Below, piece after piece: positions 52,658 to 60,899 of a stretch of DNA of 64,000 nucleotides. This DNA is from Frondihabitans peucedani (GTDB lineage Bacteria; Actinomycetota; Actinomycetes; Actinomycetales; Microbacteriaceae). A program made the position numbers and the translations under genes. Positions within the stretch are counted from its first letter, which is position 1; every line of letters begins with the position of its first letter. Under the pieces are notes generated by a model. The model was not told the origin of the DNA and searched no databases. It worked only from the letters and a program-made list of their open reading frames with translations. The stretch covers positions 62,001-126,000 of the forward strand of contig NZ_BAABAU010000003.1 of assembly GCF_039537585.1 (NCBI RefSeq), given 5' to 3'.

Positions 52658-52675
52658 GCCCGAACGGCGTCGGGC
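52658..52675 (+). terminator. Hairpin after the MaoC gene
   Basis: GCCCGA (52658-52663), ACGGCG, TCGGGC (52670-52675), in the 85-base gap before the convergent HxlR gene. Confidence 0.5.
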
Positions 52676-52714
52676 TGACACCCGCCGGTGCGGTGCTTCG
52701 ACTCCCGGCCCCGC

Positions 52715-53089
52715 TCACCGCCCGCCGACGATGTCGTCGGCGTTGTCCGCGATCCAGTCCATCAGCGGCACCAGGCGCGCGGCGATCTCGTGGCCGCGCT
52801 CGGTCAGCGAGTAGTCGACGCGCGGCGGGATCGTCGCCTGCGCCTGGCGGTCGACGATGCCGTCGGCTGCGAAGGTGCGGAGGGTCGACGCGAGCATCTT
52901 CTCGCTGATCCCCTCGATCTCGCGGTGCAGCTCGCCCCAGCGGAGCGGTCCGCTCTCGAGGGCCAGCAGGATCAGGACTCCCCAGCGGCTCGTGATTTGC
53001 GTCAAGACCGTCCGGGTCGGGCAGTCGGCCGGGTACTTCCCGCCGCTCAGGCCGGGGCGGGTGCGGGAGATGTCGAAACTGACGCTCAT
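52715..53089 (-). CDS. HxlR-family regulator, QorR-like (124 aa)
   Basis: Winged-helix HxlR protein with the family start CPTRTVLTQITSRWGVLILLAL and GPLRWGELHREIEGISEKML. The N-terminal cysteine (C23) is the position used for redox sensing in QorR-type members. It diverges from an NmrA-type quinone reductase, the qorR-qor2 arrangement known from Corynebacterium glutamicum, where oxidation of the cysteine relieves repression. Minus-strand TAAGCT (53096-53101) is exactly 6 bases before the ATG. Confidence 0.92.
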   Translation of the reverse strand: MSVSFDISRTRPGLSGGKYPADCPTRTVLTQITSRWGVLILLALESGPLRWGELHREIEGISEKMLASTLRTFAADGIVDRQAQATIPPRVDYSLTERGHEIAARLVPLMDWIADNADDIVGGR

Positions 53090-53178
53090 GTCAGCAGCTT
53101 ACAAAAAAGTGCGTACCTGCCGATGGGAAGCAAAGGGCGGCAGCGCCCGTTTGCCCGGGTACGACCGAAAGGAACACC

Positions 53179-54033
53179 ATGCCCATCATCGTCACCGCCG
53201 CCTCCGGCAAGCTCGGCCGCCTCGTCGTCGAGGCCCTCCTCGCCCGCGGCGCCGCCCCCTCGTCCGTCGTCGCCACCGCGCGCGACACCTCCCGGCTGTC
53301 GGACCTCGCCGAGCGCGGCGTCGCCACCGCGCCCCTCGACTACACGAAGCCCGAGACGATCTCCGCCGTGATCGGCGAGGGCGACACCGTCGTCCTGATC
53401 TCGAGCGACGCCGTCGGGCAGCGCATCGACCAGCACCGCGCGGTCATCGACGCCGCGAAGGCCGCGGGGGCCGCCCGGGTCGTCTACACGAGCGCGCCGA
53501 AGGCCACCACCTCCGACCTGATCCTCGCTCCCGAGCACAAGGCGACCGAGGAGTACCTCACCGCCTCCGGCGTCCCGTTCACGATCCTGCGGAACGGCTG
53601 GTACACCGAGAACTACGCCGGCGAGGTGGCCAAGGCCCGCGAGAGCGGCGAGATCACCTCCAGCACCGGAGACGGCCGCGTCGCGAGCGCCAGCCGCTCC
53701 GACTACGCCGAGGCTGCGGCGGTGGCCGCCCTCGACGACTCGACCGCGGGCGCGACCTACGAGCTCTCCGGCGACCGCGCCTGGGACTGGGACGAGCTGG
53801 CCGCCGCGATCTCCGAGATCACCGGCACGCCCGTCGCCTACCGCCGCCTCTCCCCCGCCGAGCACGCCGCGCAGCTCGCGGGCTTCGGCCTCGACGAGGG
53901 GACCGTCGGCTTCGTGGTCGGGCTCGACGGCAACATCCGCGACGGACTCCTCGGCGAGACGTCCGGCGAGCTCCGCGAGCTCATCGGGCACCCGACCGTG
54001 CCGCTGGTCGAGGGGCTGCGGGCAGCGCAGTAG
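53179..54033 (+). CDS. NmrA/QorB-like NAD(P)-binding oxidoreductase (284 aa)
   Basis: Atypical short-chain dehydrogenase with the N-terminal dinucleotide motif VTAASGKLGRLVVEAL (about 5-20), then TILRNGWYTENYAG and YELSGDRAWDWDELA, as in QorB/YtfG NAD(P)H:quinone reductases. It probably reduces quinones under disulfide or quinone stress and is likely repressed by the divergent HxlR protein. The ribosome site AAAGGA precedes ATG 53179. A strong bidirectional hairpin follows. Confidence 0.92.
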   Translation: MPIIVTAASGKLGRLVVEALLARGAAPSSVVATARDTSRLSDLAERGVATAPLDYTKPETISAVIGEGDTVVLISSDAVGQRIDQHRAVIDAAKAAGAARVVYTSAPKATTSDLILAPEHKATEEYLTASGVPFTILRNGWYTENYAGEVAKARESGEITSSTGDGRVASASRSDYAEAAAVAALDDSTAGATYELSGDRAWDWDELAAAISEITGTPVAYRRLSPAEHAAQLAGFGLDEGTVGFVVGLDGNIRDGLLGETSGELRELIGHPTVPLVEGLRAAQ

Positions 54034-54045
54034 CGAGACCCGGGC

Positions 54046-54090
54046 GCGCAGGATCAGCGGGAGGCCGGCGGCTGCCGCGTGATCCTGCGC
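54046..54090. terminator. Bidirectional terminator built from an inverted pair of GATCCTGC words
   Basis: GCGCAGGATCA (54046-54056) and TGATCCTGCGC (54080-54090) are perfect 11-base arms. The stem extends inward through GCGG facing CCGC, with one bulged base. It lies between convergent genes, 12 bases after one stop and 2 bases before the other. Confidence 0.8.
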
Positions 54091-54091
54091 C

Positions 54092-54316
54092 CTAGGCGGT
54101 CAGCGGCAGCAGCAGCCCGCGGATGTGCTGGAACTCGGCTTCGGCGGACTCGGCATCGAGGCGGCCGGCCTCGACGGCGCTCGACACCCGCAGGAGCTCG
54201 ATGCGGCGTTCGGCGCGCTCCCGCGGCGTCGACTCGGTGTCGTGGTCGATCGCGTCGGAGGCTGCCAGGCGCGCGAGGATCGCGGACCTCGTCCAGCGCT
54301 GTGTCACCGTGCTCAT
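54092..54316 (-). CDS. Small helical protein (74 aa)
   Basis: Charged, helical soluble protein (SAILARLAASDAIDHDTESTP, then RERAERRIELLRVSSAVEAG). No family recognised. A good ribosome site, GAGAGGAG, precedes ATG 54316. It is transcribed alone toward the bidirectional terminator. Confidence 0.65.
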   Translation of the reverse strand: MSTVTQRWTRSAILARLAASDAIDHDTESTPRERAERRIELLRVSSAVEAGRLDAESAEAEFQHIRGLLLPLTA

Positions 54317-54492
54317 GTGGTGCTCCTCTCCCGTGCCCGTGGTCGATCTGACGCAACAGTAGGCCGGGCCGGCGGCGCTCCGGCATCCCCCGAACGGGCC
54401 GGACGGTGAACGTCGGACGAAGACGCAGGATCGACTTCCGCCGCGCCACCGGGCCGAGTAGCGTGCTGTCTCACCGCGAAGAGGAGACGACG

Positions 54493-54594
54493 ATGCCCCG
54501 CTGCTTCACCGGGATGTGCCGGCCGGACGGCACCTCTGCGCGCCTCGAGACCGGCCGGGCCGCCGAGGCCCGCCTCGTCGCCGGCAGGAGCTGA
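54493..54594 (+). CDS. Tiny protein upstream of the cysteine hydrolase (33 aa)
   Basis: MPRCFTGMCRPDGTSARLET and 13 further residues, with a CFTGMC pair and a basic tail. No family recognised. It has a strong ribosome site (AAGAGGAG) and stops 2 bases before the GTG of the hydrolase gene, so it may serve mainly to couple or tune translation of that gene. Confidence 0.5.
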   Translation: MPRCFTGMCRPDGTSARLETGRAAEARLVAGRS

Positions 54595-54596
54595 CC

Positions 54597-55094
54597 GTGA
54601 GCGACGCAGCGCTCGTCGTCATGGACGCTCAGCGCGCCATGCTCGAAGGGCCGGACGCACTGCCGAACGCCGAGATCATGATCGCCCGCCTGCGGACCGC
54701 CATCGATCTCGCCCGGCGCTCGGACCGCCTCGTCGTCTTCGTGCAGAACGACGGGCCGCCCGGCTCCGTCGACGAACCGGACTCGATCGGCTGGGAGCTG
54801 TTCTTCGACCCGCTGCCGGAGGACTGGGTCGTGCGGAAGACGACTCCGGACGTCTTCGACTCCAACCCCGCCCTCGCCGCCGAACTCGCGGCCGCCGGGA
54901 TCACGCGGCTCGTCGTCGTCGGGATGCAGTCGGAGTACTGCGTCCAGGAGACCAGCCTCGGAGCCGTCGACGCCGGCTTCGACGTGCAGGTGCCGTCGGC
55001 GCTCCACGCCACGTTCGACGACGGCCGTCCCGCGGTGGACATCGCGACCGACGTCGAGCTGCTGCTCACTGCCGCGGGTGTGACGATCACGTAG
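54597..55094 (+). CDS. Cysteine hydrolase, isochorismatase-like (165 aa)
   Basis: Isochorismatase-fold hydrolase with the catalytic triad visible: D10 (VVMDAQ), K81 (VVRKTTPDVF) and C115 (MQSEYCVQET). Members hydrolyse isochorismate, nicotinamide, ureido compounds or N-carbamoyl amines. The substrate is not predictable, though the short length fits the YcaC/amidase group. The start is GTG 54597, two bases after the small upstream gene. Confidence 0.9.
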   Translation: MSDAALVVMDAQRAMLEGPDALPNAEIMIARLRTAIDLARRSDRLVVFVQNDGPPGSVDEPDSIGWELFFDPLPEDWVVRKTTPDVFDSNPALAAELAAAGITRLVVVGMQSEYCVQETSLGAVDAGFDVQVPSALHATFDDGRPAVDIATDVELLLTAAGVTIT

Positions 55095-55127
55095 GGCTCC
55101 CGCTGTGCTGCCTGCACGCGGGCTGCG

Positions 55128-55276
55128 CGAGATCGCAGTACCTGTCGCGCCGGGGCACGCGGAGGCGACACATACTGCGATCTCGGCGCCCCGTGCCCGG
55201 GCCGACGCGCGCGCCCGCCCGAGATCGCACTTCGACACGCCCCACCGCCCGAAACCCCTGTCGAACTGCGATCTCG
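55128..55276. repeat. Two tandem inverted repeats sharing one word, in a convergent gap
   Basis: Four alternating copies: CGAGATCGCAGTA (55128-55140) with its exact complement (55173-55185), then an 18-base copy starting CGAGATCGCAC (55220-55237) facing TGTCGAACTGCGATCTCG (55259-55276), which match at 17 of 18. The gap lies between the convergent hydrolase and exporter genes. Confidence 0.85.
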
Positions 55277-55310
55277 GCACGCGCGGCGGCACGCACGCAC
55301 GCACCGCGAC

Positions 55311-56750
55311 CTACCGCCGCGTCAGCGACCCTCCCGCAGCCGCGGGCAGCCGCCACGCGGGCACGAGCGCGACCAGCAGGATCGCGGCGATCACGACGAA
55401 CGCGAAGTCGTAGGCGTAGTCGCCACCCGCCCCGAGGCCGCGCCCGACGGCGAGCCCCGCGGAGATCGCGATCGCTCCGAGGGCGATCCCGCTGCCGACG
55501 GCGATCTGCTGGATCGTGGAGTCGAGCACGTTCGCCCCGGTCATCTGCGGCTTCTCGACGTCGGCGTAGGTGATCGTGTTGTAGGCGGTGAAGCCGACCG
55601 AGCGGGCGGCGCCCGAGATCACGAGGACGACGACCATCAGTCCGAACGGCGTGTCGGCCCGGAAGAACGCCATCGCGACGAGGCAGGCGACGCCGACCAG
55701 GTGCGCGGCGACGAGCAGGCGGCGGAACCCGAAGGTGCGGAGCATCCGGGTGGTGGTCGGCTTGATCGCCAGGTTGCCGGCGAACAGGAACAGCACCGCG
55801 CTGCCCGCCTGCACCGGCGTCCAGCCGAAGGCGGCCTGGTAGAGCAGCGGCAGCACGAACGGGATCGCGCTGATCACGAAACGGTAGACCGAGCCGCCGC
55901 CGAGCGCGACGCCGTAGGTGTGGATCCGGAGGAGGCGGAGGTCGACGAACGGCTTCGGGGCGCGCAGCAGGTGGCGCACGGCGAGCCCGAGCAGGATCAG
56001 CCCCACCACCGCAGCGATCACGGTCTGCACCAGGTCGACCGGCGTGATGGTCAGCAGCGTCGTCGCCCAGACGAGCGAGGCGATGCCGACCGACGTGAGT
56101 GAGAGGCCGAGCCAGTCGGGCGGTGTGGGCACGCGCTCGGGATCGACCTCGTCGGCCCGCCTCGGCACGATCCGCATCGCGAACGCGAACCCGATGATGC
56201 CGAGCGGCACGTTCACCAGGAAGATCCAGTGCCAGGAGGCGTAGGTCGTCAGGAGGCCGCCGACGAACGGGGCCAGGATCGGCGCCACCAGCGCCGGCCA
56301 GGTGAGGAGCGCCACCGCGCGGATCAGGTCTTCTTTCGCCGTGACACGCAGCACGGTCATCCGCCCGACGGGCACCATCATGGCCCCGCCGACGCCCTGG
56401 ACGATCCGCGCGACGACCAGCATCGGCAGCGATCCGCTCAGAGCGCACGCGACGGACGCGAGCGTGAACAGCGCGATGGCCGTGAGCAGGATCGTGCGGC
56501 TGCCGAACCGGTCGGCGAGCCACCCACTGACCGGGATCAGCACCGCCACGGTCATGACGTACGCGGTGATGGCGACACCGACGCTCGCAGCGTCGACGTG
56601 CAGGTCGCGGGAGATGCTCGGCACGGCGGTCGTGACGATCGTCGAGTCGAGGTTCTCCATGAAGAAGCAGCCCGCGACGAGCAGGGCGAGGGCCTGGGTG
56701 CCCCTCGAGGCGGTGCGGATCGCTCTCGGGCTCTGGTCTGCCGTGCTCAC
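55311..56750 (-). CDS. MFS drug exporter, DHA2 type (479 aa)
   Basis: Multidrug-type exporter with about 14 helices: MENLDSTIVTTAVPSISRDL (about 30-49), SGWLADRFGSRTILL (about 73-87), RIVQGVGGAMMVPVGRMTVL and the motif-C segment LAPFVGGLLTTY. It starts at GTG 56750, overlapping the stop of the phosphatase gene as GTGA. It is the last of three translationally coupled genes (phospholipase D, phosphatase, exporter), an odd combination. Confidence 0.92.
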   Translation of the reverse strand: MSTADQSPRAIRTASRGTQALALLVAGCFFMENLDSTIVTTAVPSISRDLHVDAASVGVAITAYVMTVAVLIPVSGWLADRFGSRTILLTAIALFTLASVACALSGSLPMLVVARIVQGVGGAMMVPVGRMTVLRVTAKEDLIRAVALLTWPALVAPILAPFVGGLLTTYASWHWIFLVNVPLGIIGFAFAMRIVPRRADEVDPERVPTPPDWLGLSLTSVGIASLVWATTLLTITPVDLVQTVIAAVVGLILLGLAVRHLLRAPKPFVDLRLLRIHTYGVALGGGSVYRFVISAIPFVLPLLYQAAFGWTPVQAGSAVLFLFAGNLAIKPTTTRMLRTFGFRRLLVAAHLVGVACLVAMAFFRADTPFGLMVVVLVISGAARSVGFTAYNTITYADVEKPQMTGANVLDSTIQQIAVGSGIALGAIAISAGLAVGRGLGAGGDYAYDFAFVVIAAILLVALVPAWRLPAAAGGSLTRR

Positions 56751-57469
56751 GCTCCGGAGCCCTCGGGCGCGGTGGCCGGGTCGGCGACGTCGCGGCCGGT
56801 GGGGTCGTCGGCGGCCTCGTCGACGAGCCCCGCGCCTCCTGCCGGCTCGCGGACCCACGAGACGAGGCGCCACCGTCTGCCGCGCTCGTCGGGCTCCCGG
56901 AGGCTCTCGAGGTGGGCGAGCCCGGTGTTGAGGAGCTGGTGGGTCTCGGCGAAGTGGTCGACGGCCCCGGCCGCCCGCTGGGCCACCCAGACGCGGATGG
57001 CCGCCCCGTGACTGACGACGGCGACGCGGGAGACCCCCTCGCCCGATGCGGTCGACCGCAGGATGGCGTCGTCGAACCGGGCGAAGAAGTCGCGCCCGCT
57101 CTCGCCCCCGGGCATCTCGGTGTCGAGGTCGCCTCGGCCCCAGGCGAGCGTGGTCGCGTTGTACAGGCCCTGCGAGTGCGGGTCGGAGCGCAGCTCGAGG
57201 TCGCCGGCCTGGATCTCCTTGAGCCCGTCGAGGACGTCGGGCGTCAGACCGGTGGCGGCGGCCAGCGGGGCAGCCGTGAGCTGCGTGCGGAGCAGGGTCG
57301 ACACGACGATCCGCTCGGGGAGCTCGACTCCGCGCGTCTCGAGGCCCGCGGGCAGAGCCGCGGCCTGACGCTCGCCGAGATCCGTGAGCGGCGCGCCGGG
57401 CACCAGCGTGTCGAGCTGGCCGAGGACGTTGGCGGGCGTCTGGCCGTGCCGGATGAGCAGCAGGCGCAT
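56747..57469 (-). CDS. Histidine phosphatase family protein (240 aa)
   Basis: Phosphoglycerate-mutase-like phosphatase with the catalytic LLIRHGQTPAN (R7, H8), acidic TLLRTQLTAAPLA block and the second histidine in AVVSHGAAIRVW (about 149). A proline/acid-rich tail of about 40 residues is appended. Its ATG overlaps the phospholipase D stop as TGATG, and its stop overlaps the exporter start as GTGA. The substrate is unknown. Confidence 0.9.
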   Translation of the reverse strand: MRLLLIRHGQTPANVLGQLDTLVPGAPLTDLGERQAAALPAGLETRGVELPERIVVSTLLRTQLTAAPLAAATGLTPDVLDGLKEIQAGDLELRSDPHSQGLYNATTLAWGRGDLDTEMPGGESGRDFFARFDDAILRSTASGEGVSRVAVVSHGAAIRVWVAQRAAGAVDHFAETHQLLNTGLAHLESLREPDERGRRWRLVSWVREPAGGAGLVDEAADDPTGRDVADPATAPEGSGA

Positions 57470-59076
57470 CAGTCGTTCCTCGCCTTCTGACCGGCGAGGT
57501 GGGCCCAGTCGTGCTCGAAGATCGTATCGAAGTAGGTCGCGGCGGTGACGCTGTCGAGGATGACGCCGGCGTCGCGATTGCTCAGGACCCCTGCCGTGGA
57601 CCAGTTCTGGCTGCTCACGAGGACGCGGCGACCGTCGACGACGATCCCCTTGTTGTGGACGTTCGACTGGAGACGCACCCGCGTCATGACGTCGAGGCCT
57701 GCCGCCTGGAGCTGCTCGAGGAACCCGGCCGTCTCGAACTGGCTCATGATGATCCGCACGTCGACGCCCGCCTTCTGCCGGTCGACGACGGCGGCGACGA
57801 GGTCGGCGAACGGCTTCGAGGCGTCGGACGCCGTCTTCGGCAGCTCGATGTACTGGAACTGCAGGTGGAGGCTCGTCTCGGCCGACTCGATGAGCTCGCG
57901 GACGGCTGTCACGTAGACGCCGGCGTCGGGCGTGAGGACCGGAGTGACACGGGTGACGTCGGTCGCGGTCCCGGCTGCGAAGAACTGCTGGAACGGCGGC
58001 GTGGACGCCGCGGGCACCAGCACCTCGGGGGCGGGCAGCCTCTCGGCCTGAGCCGATGCGACCGCGGTGACGTCGTGAGCCTCGGCCGTCGAGAGGTCGT
58101 TCGCGAGGAAGGCCTCGAACGTCGAGGCGAGACCCTCGTCGTGGATGACGACGTGCCAGTCGCGGTCGCGGGTACGGGCCTCGTCAGCATCCGAGGGCAC
58201 GGTGACAGGGTCGATGTCGGGCTGGTTGGAGTTGTTCCAGTTGCCGCTCGAGAGCCACACGCTGGCCGAGTCCCGGACCGCGACCTTGATGTGATAAGCC
58301 GTCGGGAAGATCCAGGCCGCGGCGAGGGGGTCCATGCGGTCGAGGGCCCAGGCCTGCTCGAGACCGTCGCCGAGGTTCTTTGCCAGATCGACGACCGTCG
58401 CCTCGTCGGTCTGGTCGGCAGTCGGGTTCTTCGCCGGGTGATCGAGGACGAGGCGGAGCCTCTTCCCGGCCAGCTCTCGCTCGACCGTCTGGAGGACGTG
58501 CGCGGAGGTGAAGTCGTAGAGGCCGACCGTGAGCGAGCTCTCGGTGCCGTGGAGGAAGGCCGCGAGCGTCGGCCAGCCGGAGTCGGGGCTCGCGCTGAGC
58601 TCGACCGTCGTGCCCGGCGCGAGGTCGACGGGTGCCAGGCTCGCTCCGGCGGGCGGCTGGTAGGGCAGCTGCGGCTTGGAGGCCTCGGGCTGGGCGAAGC
58701 CCGAAGCACTGTGCTCCGTCGGCGCCTCGATCCGGTGAAGCGCCGGCGAGGGGCCAGCGACGACCCGCAGCTCGGAGGCGAACGCGGGGACGGCGCCGAG
58801 ATCGGGCGTCGGACCGGTCACGCGGGCGTAGGCGACGGGATCCTGCACCTGCAGCGCCTTGCTCTCGGTCGCCGCCCGGACGTCGAGCGGCACGCCCTCC
58901 AGCTCGGCGGGCAGCGCCGGCGGCTCGCCGACGACGGTCACGACGACGGCGCGCTCGGTCGTGATCCAGCCGTCGCGGAACACGTACCCGGGCCGGACGC
59001 TCAGGACCCCCGGCAGCGCGAGGATCGCGGCGCTCCGCTCGATGACGCTCTGGATGTCGCTCGTGGTGATGGCCAT
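57469..59076 (-). CDS. Phospholipase D-like domain protein with two HKD motifs (535 aa)
   Basis: Two PLD catalytic repeats: YHIKVAVRDSASVWLSSGNWN (near 261) and VHNKGIVVDGRRVLVSSQNWS (near 471). Both are HxK(x)4D with the following SxNW, so a complete two-half active site is present. The N-terminal 130 residues (RPGYVFRDGWITTERAVVVTV onward) form an extra domain found in other PLD proteins of unknown role. There is no signal peptide. Minus-strand TAGCGT (59083-59088) is exactly 6 bases before the ATG. It could be a nuclease, phospholipase or phosphatidyltransferase. Confidence 0.88.
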   Translation of the reverse strand: MAITTSDIQSVIERSAAILALPGVLSVRPGYVFRDGWITTERAVVVTVVGEPPALPAELEGVPLDVRAATESKALQVQDPVAYARVTGPTPDLGAVPAFASELRVVAGPSPALHRIEAPTEHSASGFAQPEASKPQLPYQPPAGASLAPVDLAPGTTVELSASPDSGWPTLAAFLHGTESSLTVGLYDFTSAHVLQTVERELAGKRLRLVLDHPAKNPTADQTDEATVVDLAKNLGDGLEQAWALDRMDPLAAAWIFPTAYHIKVAVRDSASVWLSSGNWNNSNQPDIDPVTVPSDADEARTRDRDWHVVIHDEGLASTFEAFLANDLSTAEAHDVTAVASAQAERLPAPEVLVPAASTPPFQQFFAAGTATDVTRVTPVLTPDAGVYVTAVRELIESAETSLHLQFQYIELPKTASDASKPFADLVAAVVDRQKAGVDVRIIMSQFETAGFLEQLQAAGLDVMTRVRLQSNVHNKGIVVDGRRVLVSSQNWSTAGVLSNRDAGVILDSVTAATYFDTIFEHDWAHLAGQKARND

Positions 59077-59154
59077 GACCTCACGCTAGGCCGAGCGGCC
59101 GACACACGGGCGGCTTCTCCACAGATCGATCGACCGAGTCCACAGGTGACCGCC

Positions 59155-59883
59155 TCAGGCGACGAAGACGTCCGCTCCGCGGTCGAAGTTCTCGAGGAAA
59201 CGCGGGTGGAGCATCGGGAGCGAGCCGTCTGCGGGCGCGATCTGCGAGACGAAGCGGGCCCGGGCATCCTGCGCTCGCGACCTGTCGTCTGCGTCGAGCG
59301 GGACGGCGACCAGCTGCTCCCAGGGGACGTCGGGGTGCGCCGGCGAGCCCCAGTGCCAGAGCCAGACCGGGTACTGCCAGAGCGCGAGGCCGAGCGCGTC
59401 GGCGACCTCGAGCCCGATCTCGCCGAGGACCCGGTGGTCGCGGTGCCCGTCGCCGATCCAGGGCGCGAGCACGAGGGTGTCAGCCGGGCACTCGCCGAGG
59501 AGACCGGCCAGGCTCTCGACGATCGCTGTGCGGTCCTCTCGGACGCGGCCGTCCGCGAAGCCGAGGAGGGCCGGGGGCCGCCGCACGCCGAGGCTGCCGA
59601 GCGCATCCCGGAGCTCGTCGGCCCGCTCGCCGGCCACCTGGCCGCGCGCCTCCCCCTCGAGGCCGGCCCCGCCGTCGGTGACGCAGACGACCAGGACGTC
59701 GAGCCCGGACGCAGCAAATCGCGCCATCGTGCCACCGGCGCCCAGGGTCTCGTCGTCGGGGTGCGCGGCGAGGACGACGAGCGACGTGAAGGCCGCCAGC
59801 GACGCCTCGGGGAGGGCTGCGAGGCGGTCGGAGCCGAGCCACTCGGACCGCGAGGTCCCGGGCGCCGACGCGTCGAACGTCAC
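59155..59883 (-). CDS. PIG-L family deacetylase (242 aa)
   Basis: Zinc-dependent N-acetylglucosamine-type deacetylase of the LmbE/PIG-L family. The metal motif AAHPDDETLGAGG is at residues 39-51 (H41, D44) and the third ligand lies in GDGHRDH (H150). It is last in a four-gene operon; its GTG overlaps the acyl-CoA dehydrogenase-like stop (GTGA). A second in-frame GTG is one codon earlier. MshB, the mycothiol deacetylase, belongs to the same family, but the operon context argues for a different amino-sugar or acyl-amine substrate. Confidence 0.92.
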   Translation of the reverse strand: MTFDASAPGTSRSEWLGSDRLAALPEASLAAFTSLVVLAAHPDDETLGAGGTMARFAASGLDVLVVCVTDGGAGLEGEARGQVAGERADELRDALGSLGVRRPPALLGFADGRVREDRTAIVESLAGLLGECPADTLVLAPWIGDGHRDHRVLGEIGLEVADALGLALWQYPVWLWHWGSPAHPDVPWEQLVAVPLDADDRSRAQDARARFVSQIAPADGSLPMLHPRFLENFDRGADVFVA

Positions 59884-60899
59884 CACGTGTCGTCGGAGTC
59901 CCGGACCGTGCGCCCGAGCGACAGGTCGTCCCGCTCGCCGTGGTGCTGCCGGACGTAGAGGGCGAGGTCGGCGACCCGCTTGCCGTGCTCGGCGTCCTTG
60001 GCGAGCGGCGCCGGGCCGAGCGCGTGCCCGACCTCGTGCACGACCGCCTCGGCGCAGCGGGCGACGGTCGACCGGACGCGCTTGGCGAGGAGGCTGCCGC
60101 GCGACCCCTCGGCCTCACCGGCGTCGACGGCGCGGGCAGCTGTCGCGAGCGCCGTGCGCGCCTCCGCCAGGCGGGCGTCGACGGTGCCGACGTGCATGAG
60201 CAGGATCGAGTCCCCCTCGCGCTCCGGTCGCCTCGACGCGTCGAGGAGGGCCCGGGCCACGCCGACCGCGCCGCCGAACCAGCACGCGGCGACGCTCATG
60301 CCGCCCCAGGCGAAGCCGGCCCGGTCGAGGTACCACTGCGCCTCGCCCACCGGCTGGCACGGGGCGTCGTCGAACACGACGTCGCCGCTCGGGATCTCGG
60401 ACAGTCCCCGGGCCGACCAGCCCGCATCGGGCACGGTGACGCAGGGGCCTTCGAGGGGGACCCGGAAGAGCCGACGCCGGGAGTCGTCGACCCACGCGGT
60501 CACGAGCGCGTCGGAGAGCGATCCGGCGAGCGAGCACCACGGCTTGGTGCCGTTCAGTCGCCAGCCCGCGGGGGTCTCCCGGGCATCGACCCGGAGCCCC
60601 GGAGCCTCCGCCGCGTAGACGCCCCAGGTGCCGCCCCGGACGTGCGTGACGCCGGCCTGGTCGAGGATCGTCAGGGCGTCGAGGTGCGGCTCGACAGTGC
60701 GGGCGAGAGCGAGGTCGGAGGCGGCGAGACTCGCGAGCGCCTCCCAGACGTCGAGCGTCGCGCCGTTGCCCACGAACGGCCGCAGCGGACCGAGGGCGAC
60801 GCCGAGGTCGAGGGCCTCGCGGACGTTCTTCGGATCGGTCTCGAGCGTGGTCTGCGTGACCGGGCCCGGCTCGCCGTCGGCGAGCGCCACGCGTCTCAC
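59880..60899 (-). CDS. Acyl-CoA dehydrogenase-like protein (339 aa)
   Basis: Acyl-CoA dehydrogenase fold: an ALASLAASDLALARTVEPHLDAL N-terminal helix, the middle beta region (GWRLNGTKPWCSLAGSLSDALVTAW, like the family's G-K-x-W/F-I-T-N-A block) and C-terminal helices ending HGERDDLSLG. At 339 residues it is shorter than the usual 380-400. The catalytic glutamate cannot be placed with confidence. GTG 60899 overlaps the glycosyltransferase stop. It may act on a carrier-bound or glycan-linked acyl group rather than in beta-oxidation. Confidence 0.82.
   Translation of the reverse strand: MRRVALADGEPGPVTQTTLETDPKNVREALDLGVALGPLRPFVGNGATLDVWEALASLAASDLALARTVEPHLDALTILDQAGVTHVRGGTWGVYAAEAPGLRVDARETPAGWRLNGTKPWCSLAGSLSDALVTAWVDDSRRRLFRVPLEGPCVTVPDAGWSARGLSEIPSGDVVFDDAPCQPVGEAQWYLDRAGFAWGGMSVAACWFGGAVGVARALLDASRRPEREGDSILLMHVGTVDARLAEARTALATAARAVDAGEAEGSRGSLLAKRVRSTVARCAEAVVHEVGHALGPAPLAKDAEHGKRVADLALYVRQHHGERDDLSLGRTVRDSDDTW

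Noticed and set aside
59155-59883. Mycothiol deacetylase MshB
   Set aside because: It belongs to the same PIG-L family, but it is locked in an operon with a methyltransferase, GT2 and acyl-CoA dehydrogenase-like gene, and shares only the general metal motifs.
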